DNA of 64,000 nt, taken from NCBI GenBank assembly GCA_000961695.1, contig LADW01000088.1, positions 1 through 64,000 on the forward strand. The letters run 5' to 3'. This document shows positions 32,257 to 43,884 of the stretch, in pieces; position 1 is the first letter of the stretch; each line of letters opens with the position of its first letter. The translations under genes were made by a program, and so were the position numbers. Below the pieces are notes generated by a model. The model did no database searches, was not told the origin of the DNA, and saw nothing but the letters and a program-made list of their open reading frames with translations. This stretch comes from Hyphomonadaceae bacterium BRH_c29 (lineage in GTDB: Bacteria; Pseudomonadota; Alphaproteobacteria; Caulobacterales; Hyphomonadaceae).

Positions 32257-33735
32257 ATGACCTCCGGCGTCGACCCCAGCAGATATTCCGCGCGCCTCAC
32301 TGAGGCCTCAGCGCTACGCAATGCCGGACGTGTGGCGGAAGCGTTACGTGCCTATCAGGATGTCCTCGCCATTGAGCCCGACCTGCCGGACAGCTGGTAC
32401 AATCTGGCCTGGCTGTTGCGCCGGAATGGTGAGCCAGCCAAAGCCCTGGAAGCCTATGACGAAGCGCTGCGCCGCTCGGTAGCCGGACCGGAGGAAGTCT
32501 GGCTGAACAAGGGTGTCATTCAGGCCGACGATCTGCTCAATCCCGATGCGGCCATCGCCGCCTATGAACAGGCCCTCAAGCTGAACCCGGCCTATGTCCC
32601 GGCCCTGCTCAATCTCGGAAACACCCATGAGGATCTGGGGGACCGCAGCGCGGCGATTGCTTGTTACAGCAAGATACTGGAACTCGCCCCTCTGGAAGTC
32701 GAGCCGCTCGCCCGGATTGGCAATCTCAGCAAACCGCATTCGCGCGACGATGAAATCGTTCAGAAAGTAGCAGCTGCCTGTCACCGCTCAGACCTGACGC
32801 CGGACGCCCGCGCGAGCCTCGAATTTGCGCTTGGGAGAATGTTGGACCAGCTGGGCGCCTATGACGATGCCTTCGCCGCCTACGCGCGCGCCAATCGGCT
32901 GAGCGAGGCGGCGCGGCCGGCTGGCTTCCCGTCCTTTGATGCTGCCCGCCACGATGCGACGGTGCAGAGCCTTATGGGTTTGCCGGCCCAACTGCCTGAG
33001 AACCTGCCTTCCTCGCCCGTCAGACCTGTTTTTATCCTTGGCCAGTTCCGCTCCGGGTCGACCCTTCTGGAGCAGATCCTCTCAGCCCATAGTCAGGTGG
33101 AGTCGCTGGGCGAACTCCCATTGCTGGCGTCGGTCGGCGGCAAATATTTCTCACCCTATCCGGCGGCGCTTGCGGACGCCTCGTCAGAACTGCTTGCTGC
33201 AGGGCGCGAAGCCTACTTCGCGGGGCTTGAACAGCGCCGTCCGGGCCTTTCCGGCGTTGTCACGGACAAGCGACCTGACAATTTCTACCATATCGGACTG
33301 ATCCTGCGCCTCTTCCCGGAAGCGAAGATCCTGCACACGGTGCGAGACGCCCGAGACGTCTGCCTGTCGACCTGGTTCACGCATCTGGACCATCAGCAGC
33401 TTCACGCCACCGATCTTGTCAGCATTGGCCGCCAGTACCGGGCCTATGAGCGGCTGATGGCGCACTGGAAGACGCTCGCCCCGGACCGGATACTCGATGT
33501 GCCCTATGATGCGCTCGTCAGTGATGCAGAGGCACAGATCCGCCGGGTGCTGGACTATCTTGAGCTGCCCTTCGAGGCTGCTTGCCTCGACTTCCACACG
33601 TCGGCGGCGCCTGTGAAGACGGCGAGTGTCTGGCAGGTACGTGAGCCGCTTTACACGCGGTCATCTGGCCGCTGGCGTAATTATCAATCACATCTCGGTC
33701 CACTCCTGGAGGTCCTCAATGGCGAAACACGCTGA
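32257..33735 (+). CDS. TPR-repeat sulfotransferase-like protein
   Basis: A 492-residue protein. The first about 230 residues hold TPR units (ALRNAGRVAEALRAYQDVLAIEP; YNLAWLLRRNGEPAKALEAYDEA; LLNLGNTHEDLGDRSAAIACYS). The rest is a PAPS-dependent sulfotransferase fold: ILGQFRSGSTLLEQIL as the 5'-phosphosulfate loop, TDKRPDNFYHIGLI, and ILHTVRDARDVCLSTWF as the 3'-phosphate site. It could sulfate a protein or a glycan; the acceptor is unknown. Its end overlaps the next gene by 17 bases, so it belongs to the purQ-purL transcript. Confidence 0.85.
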   Translation: MTSGVDPSRYSARLTEASALRNAGRVAEALRAYQDVLAIEPDLPDSWYNLAWLLRRNGEPAKALEAYDEALRRSVAGPEEVWLNKGVIQADDLLNPDAAIAAYEQALKLNPAYVPALLNLGNTHEDLGDRSAAIACYSKILELAPLEVEPLARIGNLSKPHSRDDEIVQKVAAACHRSDLTPDARASLEFALGRMLDQLGAYDDAFAAYARANRLSEAARPAGFPSFDAARHDATVQSLMGLPAQLPENLPSSPVRPVFILGQFRSGSTLLEQILSAHSQVESLGELPLLASVGGKYFSPYPAALADASSELLAAGREAYFAGLEQRRPGLSGVVTDKRPDNFYHIGLILRLFPEAKILHTVRDARDVCLSTWFTHLDHQQLHATDLVSIGRQYRAYERLMAHWKTLAPDRILDVPYDALVSDAEAQIRRVLDYLELPFEAACLDFHTSAAPVKTASVWQVREPLYTRSSGRWRNYQSHLGPLLEVLNGETR

Positions 33736-34738
33736 ACTGATCGCTCGCTTGCCCAAGGCAGAGCTTCACCTGCACATCGAAGGCAGTTTCGAGCCGGAAA
33801 TGATGCTGGCGCTGGCGGAACGTAACCGTATCGACATCCCGTTCAAAACGCTGGAAGACGCCAAGGCGGCCTACGCTTTTTCGAACCTGCAGGAATTCCT
33901 CGACCTCTATTATCAGGGCATGAATGTGCTGCGCACCGAGCAGGACTTCCACGACCTGACCTGGGCCTATCTGACCCGCGCCGAGGCGGACAATGTGCGC
34001 CATGTCGAAATGTTCTATGACCCGCAGGCCCATACCGAGCGCGGGGTGGCTTTCGGAACGGTCACAGACGGCATTCTGAGCGCGCTGGAGCGCGGCGAGA
34101 AGGAGTTGGGCATCACGTCCAAGCTGATCATGAGCTTCCTGCGTCACCTGTCTGAGGAGGACGGCTTCGCACTGCTGGAAGACTCAAAGCCCTGGCATGA
34201 GAAGTTCGTCGGCGTTGGGCTCGACAGTTCCGAAGTCGGCCACCCGCCGCTGAAGTTCGAGCGCCTGTTCGCGGAATGCCGGAAGCGGGGTTTCAAACTG
34301 TGCATGCATGCTGGCGAGGAAGGCCCGCCGGAATATGTCCGCGAGGCCCTGCTGGATATTGGCGTTGACCGGATCGACCATGGCAACCGCTCAATGGAAG
34401 ACCCGGCGCTGATCGAGATCCTGCGCGATACACAGACCCCGCTGACCAATTGCCCGCTGTCGAACCTGTCGCTTTGCGTCATTGACGATCTCAGGAAGAG
34501 CCCGGTGAAGAAGCAGCTCGATGAAGGCCTGCTTGTGACGGTGAATTCCGACGACCCGGCCTATTTCGGCGGCTATATCGGCAAGAATTACGAGGAAATC
34601 TCCGTCGCGCTCGACCTCGGTTCTGATGACCTGATCCAGCTGGCGCGGAACAGCTTCACGGGCAGTTTCCTATCCGAAAGCGAGAAAGCGGCGCATCTGG
34701 CGGAGATCGACTCGGCCCTGCAGCACCTGAGAATGTAA
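33719..34738 (+). CDS. Adenosine-deaminase family protein, probably adenine deaminase
   Basis: A 339-residue member of the metal-dependent ADA family: LPKAELHLHIEGSFEPEMM (HxH metal ligands), KLCMHAGEEGP, RIDHGNRSMED and VNSDDPAYFGGYI. The segment SEVGHPPLKFERLFAECRKRGFK and HAGEEGP resemble the adenine deaminase subgroup (fungal Aah1, Pseudomonas PA0148) rather than true adenosine deaminase. It would convert adenine to hypoxanthine for purine salvage, fitting its place between purQ and purL. The ATG at 33719 matches the family N terminus; its ribosome site TGGAGG lies inside the sulfotransferase gene. Confidence 0.88.
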   Translation: MAKHAELIARLPKAELHLHIEGSFEPEMMLALAERNRIDIPFKTLEDAKAAYAFSNLQEFLDLYYQGMNVLRTEQDFHDLTWAYLTRAEADNVRHVEMFYDPQAHTERGVAFGTVTDGILSALERGEKELGITSKLIMSFLRHLSEEDGFALLEDSKPWHEKFVGVGLDSSEVGHPPLKFERLFAECRKRGFKLCMHAGEEGPPEYVREALLDIGVDRIDHGNRSMEDPALIEILRDTQTPLTNCPLSNLSLCVIDDLRKSPVKKQLDEGLLVTVNSDDPAYFGGYIGKNYEEISVALDLGSDDLIQLARNSFTGSFLSESEKAAHLAEIDSALQHLRM

Positions 34739-34812
34739 AACCGACCTGGAATCGCCGACCCAGCGGGAACAAGTAGCTGGCGACTCGGTGGTTTTATCGC
34801 TAAAGGCGCGCC

Positions 34813-37089
<2,277 letters not shown>

Positions 37090-37096
37090 CAAACGC

Positions 37097-37600
37097 CTAC
37101 GGCATCAGATAGTCGCGCTTTCCGATCTTGAGGCCCTGCATGCGCAGGAGGCCATAGAAGATGGCTGCGTGGAAGTGCAGGTTCGGCAGGATGAAGCTGG
37201 ACAGGTACTGGCGCCCTTCCATCGGCATCGTGGCGGGGCCAATCGGGATCTCCAGCGTCACGCGTGTGTTCGCGTCGATCTTTGCGCTGTCGACGGCATT
37301 CACATAGTCGAGCGCCATGGTGCAGCGTTCGATCAGCTGTGTGATCGTGGTTTCAGTGTCCGGGAAGCTTGGGATTTCGAGCCCGGCAAGGCGAGCCGCG
37401 CCCCGGGCGACCGTATCGCAGGCAATCTGAACCTGGCGGGTCACAGGCAACATGTCCGGATAGAGACGCGCGGAAAGAAGGACGGTTTCGTCCAGTTCGC
37501 GTGCCTTGGCGTCTTCTGCGGCCTTGCCGAGAATGGTGCGGATGGCACCAATCGTCTGATTGGCAGATGATGTGAGAATGTAGGAGACCGTGTCGCTCAT
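37097..37600 (-). CDS. DUF1993 family protein
   Basis: A 167-residue helical protein of the DUF1993 family (MSDTVSYILTSSANQTIGAIR, ARLYPDMLPVTRQVQIACD, SFILPNLHFHAAIFYGLLRM), a DinB-like four-helix fold. Its role is not known. The start overlaps the stop of the upstream M28 peptidase by four bases, so translation is coupled. Confidence 0.85.
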   Translation of the reverse strand: MSDTVSYILTSSANQTIGAIRTILGKAAEDAKARELDETVLLSARLYPDMLPVTRQVQIACDTVARGAARLAGLEIPSFPDTETTITQLIERCTMALDYVNAVDSAKIDANTRVTLEIPIGPATMPMEGRQYLSSFILPNLHFHAAIFYGLLRMQGLKIGKRDYLMP

Positions 37601-38628
37601 TGGCTGTCCTTGCTGGGCTGCTCTGCGCCCGGCTGGGCAACAGTCCCAGCGATATGGTCAAGCTGCCCCTCCGCCGCAATAGCCGCCATAACCAGCGTGT
37701 TGGCAGAGCGGACAAAGAAGTCGACCGGTATCTTGTCGAAATCGTCGGTGGGCTTGTGATAGTCGGGATGATCTTCAACGCCGAAATAGAGGAACGGGAT
37801 GCCAGCTTCGAAGAAGACAGCGTGATCGGATTGCAGGGTCCAGTCATCATGTTCCTGCTCTGGCCGGTCATGGCCCATCAGCAGGGTCACCGGTGCTTTG
37901 GCGGCGAGCTCTTGGACAAACGGGACAAGGCCGGGCGTGTGATAGGTGCCCGAGACATAAAGCTCGCCCACGTCCGAGCGGCTGACCATGTCGAAATTCA
38001 AGTCGAGTGCGATACGCGACACATCCACGAGACCTGAGCGCAGAAGGTCTCGTGAGCCGAGGTAGCCTGTCTCCTCGCCGTCAACCAGCGCAAACAGAAT
38101 GTCATGCTCCGGCTTGTGGCGGGTGAACCAGGTCGCCACCGCGATCAGCGCCGCCGCGCCGGACGCATTGTCGTCCGCGCCATTGTAAATCTCTCCGTCT
38201 ATCACGCCGAGATGATCAAAATGGGCCGTGACCGCCAGCATCTTCCCCTCGCCCGGCGTCTTGCCCTCAATGATCCCGATCAGGTTCGTGCCGTGTGTCG
38301 GGCTGCCTTCGGGGGCGTCAGGCGCAGGGATCACAGTGAAGGGGTGCTCGTAGGAGGTCCCGATCTTCGTCAGGCCCAGCGTTTCGAAACGTTTGCGCAG
38401 AAAGCCTCTGGCGGCCTCGTTGCCCGGCGTGCCGATTCCCCTGCCCTGAAGGGCGTCGCTCGACAGCGTTTCTGTGAGGTGGAGCAATTCACCCGCATCA
38501 ACATACGGGCTCTCTGGTAGCGCAAACGTGTCGCTTGGTGGAGCCGAAGGGCTATTCATGAACCAGACGAGCCCAAGGGCCAGCAAGGCTGCAAGGCCGG
38601 CCGCTACACTCCAGATTTGCTTTTTCAT
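37597..38628 (-). CDS. M28 family zinc aminopeptidase, exported or membrane-anchored
   Basis: A 343-residue protein with an N-terminal signal or anchor segment (VAAGLAALLALGLVWFMN) followed by a PA-less M28 peptidase domain. Zinc ligands and catalytic residues are visible: AHFDHLG (His, Asp), GADDNASG (Asp), VDGEETGYLG (Glu, Glu), LNFDMVSRSD (Asp) and HKPTDDFD (His). It would trim N-terminal residues from peptides in the periplasm. It forms an operon with the DUF1993 gene. Confidence 0.88.
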   Translation of the reverse strand: MKKQIWSVAAGLAALLALGLVWFMNSPSAPPSDTFALPESPYVDAGELLHLTETLSSDALQGRGIGTPGNEAARGFLRKRFETLGLTKIGTSYEHPFTVIPAPDAPEGSPTHGTNLIGIIEGKTPGEGKMLAVTAHFDHLGVIDGEIYNGADDNASGAAALIAVATWFTRHKPEHDILFALVDGEETGYLGSRDLLRSGLVDVSRIALDLNFDMVSRSDVGELYVSGTYHTPGLVPFVQELAAKAPVTLLMGHDRPEQEHDDWTLQSDHAVFFEAGIPFLYFGVEDHPDYHKPTDDFDKIPVDFFVRSANTLVMAAIAAEGQLDHIAGTVAQPGAEQPSKDSQ

Positions 38629-38753
38629 TCGATTCCCGCTTGTCGCCAGGACGGGACGTTAGGGAGGACCCGGCTGAGGTTCAAGCCGCAGGCACTGCGC
38701 TTGACGGAAAGCTGACTGGCGCCCAATTGAACCCGGTAATTGAGGAGCCGCCT

Positions 38754-38984
38754 ATGGCCATGTCCCGCGAAGACCTGATGGAACACCTGACGGAAGCCTT
38801 TCCAGAAGCCGAGATCAATCTGACGGATCTCGCCGGCGACAATGACCACTGGCAGGCCGAGATCGTCAGCCCGCAATTTTCTGGCCTGTCGCGCGTCCGC
38901 CAGCACCAGATGGTCTACGCGGCGCTGAAGGGAAAGATGGGCGGTGAACTGCATGCGCTGGCTCTCAAGACACGGGCGCCCTGA
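38754..38984 (+). CDS. BolA/IbaG family protein
   Basis: A 76-residue BolA-fold protein: MSREDLMEHLTEAFPEAEIN, LAGDNDHWQAEIVSPQF, LSRVRQHQMVYAALKGKM and GELHALALKTRAP with the C-terminal histidine used with monothiol glutaredoxins in Fe-S handling. ATG 38754 has a GAGGAG site six bases upstream; the ATG at 38760 is an alternative. In many alphaproteobacteria purL, bolA and grxD are neighbours; here the M2 peptidase lies between bolA and grxD. Confidence 0.88.
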   Translation: MAMSREDLMEHLTEAFPEAEINLTDLAGDNDHWQAEIVSPQFSGLSRVRQHQMVYAALKGKMGGELHALALKTRAP

Positions 38985-39054
38985 GCCGCAGTCCGCCGAT
39001 TGACCTTACGAAGGGTTCACGGTTTTCTCCGCGCAATCGGAGAAGGAAACCCCC

Positions 39055-40911
39055 ATGAAAAGACTCACCCTGACCGCCAGCGCCATTGCGCTCTGCGCTG
39101 CGCTGGGCGCCTGCGCCGTAGATGCAGCGGCCCCGGCTGAAGAGACCGTCGCTGAAACGCCTGTAATCGATGAAACCGCCGCAGAAATCGCTGAAGCGAC
39201 GGCGTTCGTCGCCCGGGCTGAAAACGAACTGGCCGCGATGAACAAGGTCGCCGCTCTCGCCTACTGGGCCAATGAAACCAACATCACTGACGAGACGGAT
39301 GCAGCCGCTGCCGAGGCGGGTGCGAAGATGACCAAGCTTGCCGTCTCTTTGGCCAACGAGTCCAAGAAATACGATGTCGAGATCTTGCCCTATGATGTTG
39401 CACGCAAGATCCGCATCCTGCGCAGCAGCATCACCATTCCGGCGCCGTCTCGCGAAGGCGCGGCGGAAGAGCTGTCGGCTATTACGACCAATCTCAGCTC
39501 CACTTATGGCAAGGGCAAGTTCGAATATAAAGGCAAGATGATCAATCTGGACGAAGCGTCCACGATCATCGAGACGTCTCGTGATCCGGAAGAGCTGAAA
39601 GCGGTCTGGGAAGGCTGGCGCACTGTGTCGCCTGCGATGAAGGACGAGTATGCCAAGATGGTCGAGATGGCCAATAAAGGCGCTCAGGAACTCGGTTATC
39701 CCACGCTCGACAAGATGTGGCTGTCCAATTACGACATGCCGCCCGAAGAGATGGAAGCTGAAGTCCAGCGCCTCTGGAGCCAGGTGGAGCCGCTCTACAA
39801 AGACCTCCACTGCTACGCCCGCACCAAACTGAATGCGACGTATGGTGACGCGGTCCAGCCTGCGACTGGTCCTATCCGGGCTGACCTGCTCGGCAATATG
39901 TGGGCTCAGCAATGGTCATCCATCTACGACATCGTGAAGCCGGACACCGCGCCGGTCAGCTATGACCTCACGACCCGCCTCAACGAGAAGGGCTACACGC
40001 CGGTCAAAATGGTCCAGACCGGCGAAGCCTTCTTCACCTCGCTGGGCTTCGATCCACTGCCGGAAACCTTCTGGGAGCGCTCCATGATCGTGCGTCCGGA
40101 AGGCAAGGAAGTCGTCTGCCACGCTTCGGCCTGGGATCTCGACGATGAGGATGATGTGCGCATCAAGATGTGCACCGAAGTGAATTCGGAGGACTTCTAC
40201 ACGGTCCACCACGAGCTCGGTCATAACTTCTACCAACGCGCCTACAAGGACCAGCCATACCTCTACAAGAATGGCGCCCATGATGGCTTCCACGAGGCCA
40301 TTGGCGATTTTATTGGCCTGTCGATCACGCCGGAATATCTGGAGCAGATCGGCCTTATCACTGAAGCAGAAAAGCCGGGTCCCGATGCTGACACGGCGCT
40401 TCTGATGAAGACCGCGCTCGACAAAATCGCTTTCCTGCCTTTTGCCCTGACGGTCGACAGCTGGCGTTGGGACGTGCTGAACGGTACGACCAAGCCGGAT
40501 GATTACAATTCGGCCTGGTGGGACCTGCGTCTCAAGAACCAGGGCATTGTGCCGCCGGGCCCACGTCCGGCTGACGCGTTCGATCCCGGCGCGAAGTATC
40601 ACATTCCGGGCAATACGCCTTACCTGCGTTATTTCCTGTCCTTTGTGATGCAGTTCCAGTTCCACAAGGCCGCCTGCGAACAGGCCGGCTGGGACGGCCC
40701 ACTGCACCGCTGCTCGATCTATGACAACAAGGAAGTCGGCGAGCGCTTCAACGAGATGCTGGAAGCTGGCATGTCGCGTCCATGGCCGGAGACGCTCGAA
40801 AAGTTCACCGGCACGCGCGAGATGGATGCCAGCGCCATGGTCGAGTATTTCGCCCCGCTGTCCGAGTATCTGAAAGAGCAGAACGAAGGCCAGACCTGCG
40901 GTTGGGACTAG
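39055..40911 (+). CDS. M2 family peptidyl-dipeptidase (ACE-like) lipoprotein
   Basis: A 618-residue zinc peptidase of the angiotensin-converting-enzyme family. It begins MKRLTLTASAIALCAALGAC with a clear lipobox (LGAC), so it is probably a periplasmic or outer-membrane lipoprotein. The active site is HELGH (His386, Glu387, His390) with a third ligand in GFHEAIGD. Flanking sequence (KMWLSNYDM, DLTTRLNEKGYTPVKMVQ, FHEAIGDFIGLS) matches the family over the full length. It removes C-terminal dipeptides from peptides. It sits between bolA and grxD with no overlap. Confidence 0.92.
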   Translation: MKRLTLTASAIALCAALGACAVDAAAPAEETVAETPVIDETAAEIAEATAFVARAENELAAMNKVAALAYWANETNITDETDAAAAEAGAKMTKLAVSLANESKKYDVEILPYDVARKIRILRSSITIPAPSREGAAEELSAITTNLSSTYGKGKFEYKGKMINLDEASTIIETSRDPEELKAVWEGWRTVSPAMKDEYAKMVEMANKGAQELGYPTLDKMWLSNYDMPPEEMEAEVQRLWSQVEPLYKDLHCYARTKLNATYGDAVQPATGPIRADLLGNMWAQQWSSIYDIVKPDTAPVSYDLTTRLNEKGYTPVKMVQTGEAFFTSLGFDPLPETFWERSMIVRPEGKEVVCHASAWDLDDEDDVRIKMCTEVNSEDFYTVHHELGHNFYQRAYKDQPYLYKNGAHDGFHEAIGDFIGLSITPEYLEQIGLITEAEKPGPDADTALLMKTALDKIAFLPFALTVDSWRWDVLNGTTKPDDYNSAWWDLRLKNQGIVPPGPRPADAFDPGAKYHIPGNTPYLRYFLSFVMQFQFHKAACEQAGWDGPLHRCSIYDNKEVGERFNEMLEAGMSRPWPETLEKFTGTREMDASAMVEYFAPLSEYLKEQNEGQTCGWD

Positions 40912-40993
40912 GCTTTGCCTGAACAGGATGGGGCGGCGCGCTTGACGTCGCCCCTTTCCCACCACACATCACGGGAAATCCGGAGATTCCACC

Positions 40994-41332
40994 ATGACCG
41001 ACCAAGCCACACTCGACTCCATCGACAAGGCCGTGAAAGCCAATGACGTCGTCCTCTTCATGAAGGGCACGCCGACCTTCCCGCAATGCGGGTTCTCTTC
41101 GGTTGTGGTGCAGGTGCTGGACTATCTGGGCGTCGAATACGTCTCGACCAACGTTCTGGAAAACCAGGCCGTGCGCGAAGGCATCAAGGCCTATTCCGAG
41201 TGGCCGACCATCCCTCAGCTCTACGTGAAGGGTGAATTCGTCGGCGGCTGTGACATCATCAAAGAGATGTTCGAAAGCGGCGAGCTGCGCGAATTCCTGA
41301 AGGAAAAGGGTATCGAGCTCGAAGACGCCTGA
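40994..41332 (+). CDS. grxD: Monothiol glutaredoxin, Grx4/GrxD type
   Basis: A 112-residue CGFS-type glutaredoxin: [22 protein letters not shown] with the single active cysteine, [20 protein letters not shown] with the cis-proline and glutathione site. These proteins carry [2Fe-2S] clusters, often with BolA. The C-terminal helix [14 protein letters not shown] is complete. A bolA-like gene lies 2 kb upstream. Confidence 0.95.
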   Translation: MTDQATLDSIDKAVKANDVVLFMKGTPTFPQCGFSSVVVQVLDYLGVEYVSTNVLENQAVREGIKAYSEWPTIPQLYVKGEFVGGCDIIKEMFESGELREFLKEKGIELEDA

Positions 41333-41336
41333 TCCT

Positions 41337-41729
41337 TCAGGCGAAGAAATACAGCCCGATCAGGATCACAATTGGCACCAGAGACATGCCGAACAGGTTG
41401 CGTGTGAACGCGTAAGTACCGATCCATTTGTCGATCTCAGGATCACCGCTGGACGCAGTTGTGGTCACCATCTCGACATTGTCGCCCTTGATGACCGTGT
41501 CGTCGGAAAGGATGTACTTCTGTAGCGATCCTTCCAGCAGCAGGGCGCCGAAATAGAACAGGCCGCTGAAGCTGATCCCCGCAAAGGCAACGGCCATCAC
41601 GATGGGCGCGAGTTCCGGTTTGCGGAATTGCCCCATCAGCCAGAGTGACACCGCGAACACGGTTACCCCCACGACGAGCGCGGCGATCTGGATGATCCTG
41701 AGCCGCAAGAAATTTGGCTTGTTGTCCAT
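41337..41729 (-). CDS. Small membrane protein, three predicted helices
   Basis: A 130-residue protein I do not recognise. Three membrane segments are visible: [47 protein letters not shown] and a C-terminal [20 protein letters not shown]. Between them lies a polar stretch ([20 protein letters not shown]). The ATG at 41729 precedes MDNKPNFLR. It is convergent with grxD (4 bases between stops) and divergent from rimO. Confidence 0.65.
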   Translation of the reverse strand: MDNKPNFLRLRIIQIAALVVGVTVFAVSLWLMGQFRKPELAPIVMAVAFAGISFSGLFYFGALLLEGSLQKYILSDDTVIKGDNVEMVTTTASSGDPEIDKWIGTYAFTRNLFGMSLVPIVILIGLYFFA

Positions 41730-41782
41730 GCGGTGCGTCCTCCCGCTTTCCTGTCCCACGCTTTCAATATAGCAGAACGGCC

Positions 41783-43132
41783 ATGGAAACGCCTATACGC
41801 CCTGCCCCGATCCGCCCGACGCAGCCGAAAGTCGGCATTGTTTCGCTTGGTTGCCCCAAAGCCCTCGTTGATTCCGAACGGATCATCACGCGCCTTCGCG
41901 CCGAGGGGTACCAGATCGCGCCCGACTATAAGGGCGCCGACCTTGTGCTCGTGAACACGTGCGGCTTCCTCGACAGCGCGCGCGATGAGAGCCTCGAAGC
42001 GATTGGCGAAGCGATTGAAGCGAACGGCAAGGTGATCGTCACGGGGTGCCTTGGGGCCGAACCTGACGTGATCGAGAAAGCGCACCCGAAGGTGCTCGCG
42101 ATCACGGGACCGCACCAGTACGAAGCCGTGATGGACGCGGTGCACCTACATCTCACGGCGCCTCACAACCCGCACATGGATCTTGTGCCCGAGGCTGGCC
42201 TGCGCCTGACGCCGCGCCACTATGCGTACCTGAAGATCTCCGAGGGCTGTAACAACCGCTGCAGCTTCTGCATTATCCCGAAACTCCGCGGCGACCTCGC
42301 CTCCCGCCCGATCCACCACGTTCTGACCGAAGCCGAACAGCTGGTGAAAGCCGGCGTGAAAGAGCTTTTGGTGATCAGCCAGGACACGTCTGCCTACGGC
42401 CTCGACGTCCGCTATAAGCCGGAGACATGGCGCGGCACCGAATATGAGACGCGCTTCCTCGATCTGGCAAAAGGGCTCGGCAGCCTCGGCGTGTGGGCGC
42501 GGATGCACTATGTCTATCCCTACCCCCATGTGGACGCTGTCATCCCGCTGATGGCTGAGGGCCTGATTACGCCTTATCTGGACATTCCGTTCCAGCACGC
42601 TTCGGCGAATGTGCTGAAGGCCATGAAACGCCCGGCCAAGCAGGACAAAGTGCTGGAGCGCATCCAGCAATGGCGCCGCGATGTGCCGGATCTAGCGATC
42701 CGCTCAACCTTCATCGTCGGCTTCCCGGGTGAGACGGACGAGGACTTCGAGATACTCCTGGACTTTATCCGCGAGGCAAAGATCGATCGCGCGGGCTGTT
42801 TCCAGTACGAAAACGTCGCTCATGCCGAAAGCCGTGCCCTGCCCGACCATGTGCCGGAAGAAGTGAAAGCCGAACGCTGGAACCGCTTCATGCGGGTTCA
42901 GGCCGAAGTCTCCGCCGGACGCGCCGAAGCGCAGATTGGCTCAGTTCAGGATGTCATCATCGACGGCACAGGCGACGAGGCGGGCATCATGATCGGCCGC
43001 ACGAAGGCCGATGCGCCGGAAGTCGACGCCGTTGTGTACCTCGAAGACGCGATGCACCTGAAAGCGGGTGACATCGTGCCGGTGAAGATCGACGGCGCCG
43101 ACGATTATGATCTTTACGGACGTCCGGCCTGA
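41783..43132 (+). CDS. rimO: Ribosomal protein S12 methylthiotransferase RimO
   Basis: This radical-SAM enzyme methylthiolates an aspartate of ribosomal protein S12. The 449-residue protein has the UPF0004 domain with cluster cysteines at C24 ([14 protein letters not shown]), C60 (NTCGFLDSA) and C89 (VTGCLGAE), the radical-SAM motif CNNRCSFC (156-163), and a C-terminal TRAM domain. [11 protein letters not shown] separates it from the tRNA-modifying MiaB. Start 41783 was taken from the family. Confidence 0.94.
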   Translation: METPIRPAPIRPTQPKVGIVSLGCPKALVDSERIITRLRAEGYQIAPDYKGADLVLVNTCGFLDSARDESLEAIGEAIEANGKVIVTGCLGAEPDVIEKAHPKVLAITGPHQYEAVMDAVHLHLTAPHNPHMDLVPEAGLRLTPRHYAYLKISEGCNNRCSFCIIPKLRGDLASRPIHHVLTEAEQLVKAGVKELLVISQDTSAYGLDVRYKPETWRGTEYETRFLDLAKGLGSLGVWARMHYVYPYPHVDAVIPLMAEGLITPYLDIPFQHASANVLKAMKRPAKQDKVLERIQQWRRDVPDLAIRSTFIVGFPGETDEDFEILLDFIREAKIDRAGCFQYENVAHAESRALPDHVPEEVKAERWNRFMRVQAEVSAGRAEAQIGSVQDVIIDGTGDEAGIMIGRTKADAPEVDAVVYLEDAMHLKAGDIVPVKIDGADDYDLYGRPA

Positions 43133-43818
43133 GCCATCATTCGCTGGCCAGCTTCCCGGGCTTCAGCGCGTCGCTGATCCATCAGATTATCCATAAGCGC
43201 TGAATAGGTCGCGAGCGTTTCAGCCTCGGCAAGTTCCGGCCTGCCGCCTGGAAATGGCGGTGCCGGCGCGTATTCGTACCCGAGTGTCAGCGCTTTTGCA
43301 TAAGCTTCGCCGGCGATCTCCGCCACCATGGTGAGCGCGAAGTCGATGCCGGCCGTGACGCCGCCGCCGGTAATTGTGTTCCCGTCACGCACGACCCGGG
43401 CGTCGTCCACGATGGCACCGAATTCCGCCAGCAATTCGCGCCAGGCCCAGTGGCAGGCCGCGCGCTTGCCCTGCAGCAAGCCAGCCGCCCCAAGGATCAG
43501 CGATCCGGTGCAGACCGACGTGACGTATGTCGCGCCGCGGCCGAGACGCCGGATCTCGGCCACAAAGGCCTCATCGAGCGCGACCTGTGTCGCCGTCACG
43601 CCGCCTGGAACGCAGAGGAGGTCGCACTGCGCGATCTCTGAGAGCTTCTTCGTTTGTCCGATAACGAGATTGCCTTCCGCCGTCACGTCTCCGCCGTTGA
43701 GGCTGGCGATCAGCGTGGAGGCGCCCGGCAAGCGGCAAAGCACCTGGTGAGGGCCGGTGAAGTCGAGTTGGGTCATGTTGTCGTAGATGGCGAAGACGGT
43801 GGTGAATGGCTGGCTCAT
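43114..43818 (-). CDS. DJ-1/PfpI family protein, isonitrile-hydratase-like
   Basis: A 234-residue class I amidotransferase-like fold: [27 protein letters not shown], and the nucleophile elbow [19 protein letters not shown]. The DFTGP and SVCTG motifs are shared with isonitrile (isocyanide) hydratase. It is divergent from a gene whose N terminus has the same fold, with about 65 bases between the starts, suggesting a regulator/enzyme pair. Confidence 0.85.
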   Translation of the reverse strand: MSQPFTTVFAIYDNMTQLDFTGPHQVLCRLPGASTLIASLNGGDVTAEGNLVIGQTKKLSEIAQCDLLCVPGGVTATQVALDEAFVAEIRRLGRGATYVTSVCTGSLILGAAGLLQGKRAACHWAWRELLAEFGAIVDDARVVRDGNTITGGGVTAGIDFALTMVAEIAGEAYAKALTLGYEYAPAPPFPGGRPELAEAETLATYSALMDNLMDQRRAEAREAGQRMMAQAGRP

Positions 43819-43884
43819 ACGGGTCTCCTTGCTGGCGTCCGGAATTTGGCTTAGATGCCGTTTGGCAGAAAGGACATAGTTCCA

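Noticed and set aside
34739-34812. Partial inverted repeat between the deaminase gene and purL as a terminator
   Set aside because: The stem is imperfect and there is no clear U tract; too weak to list.
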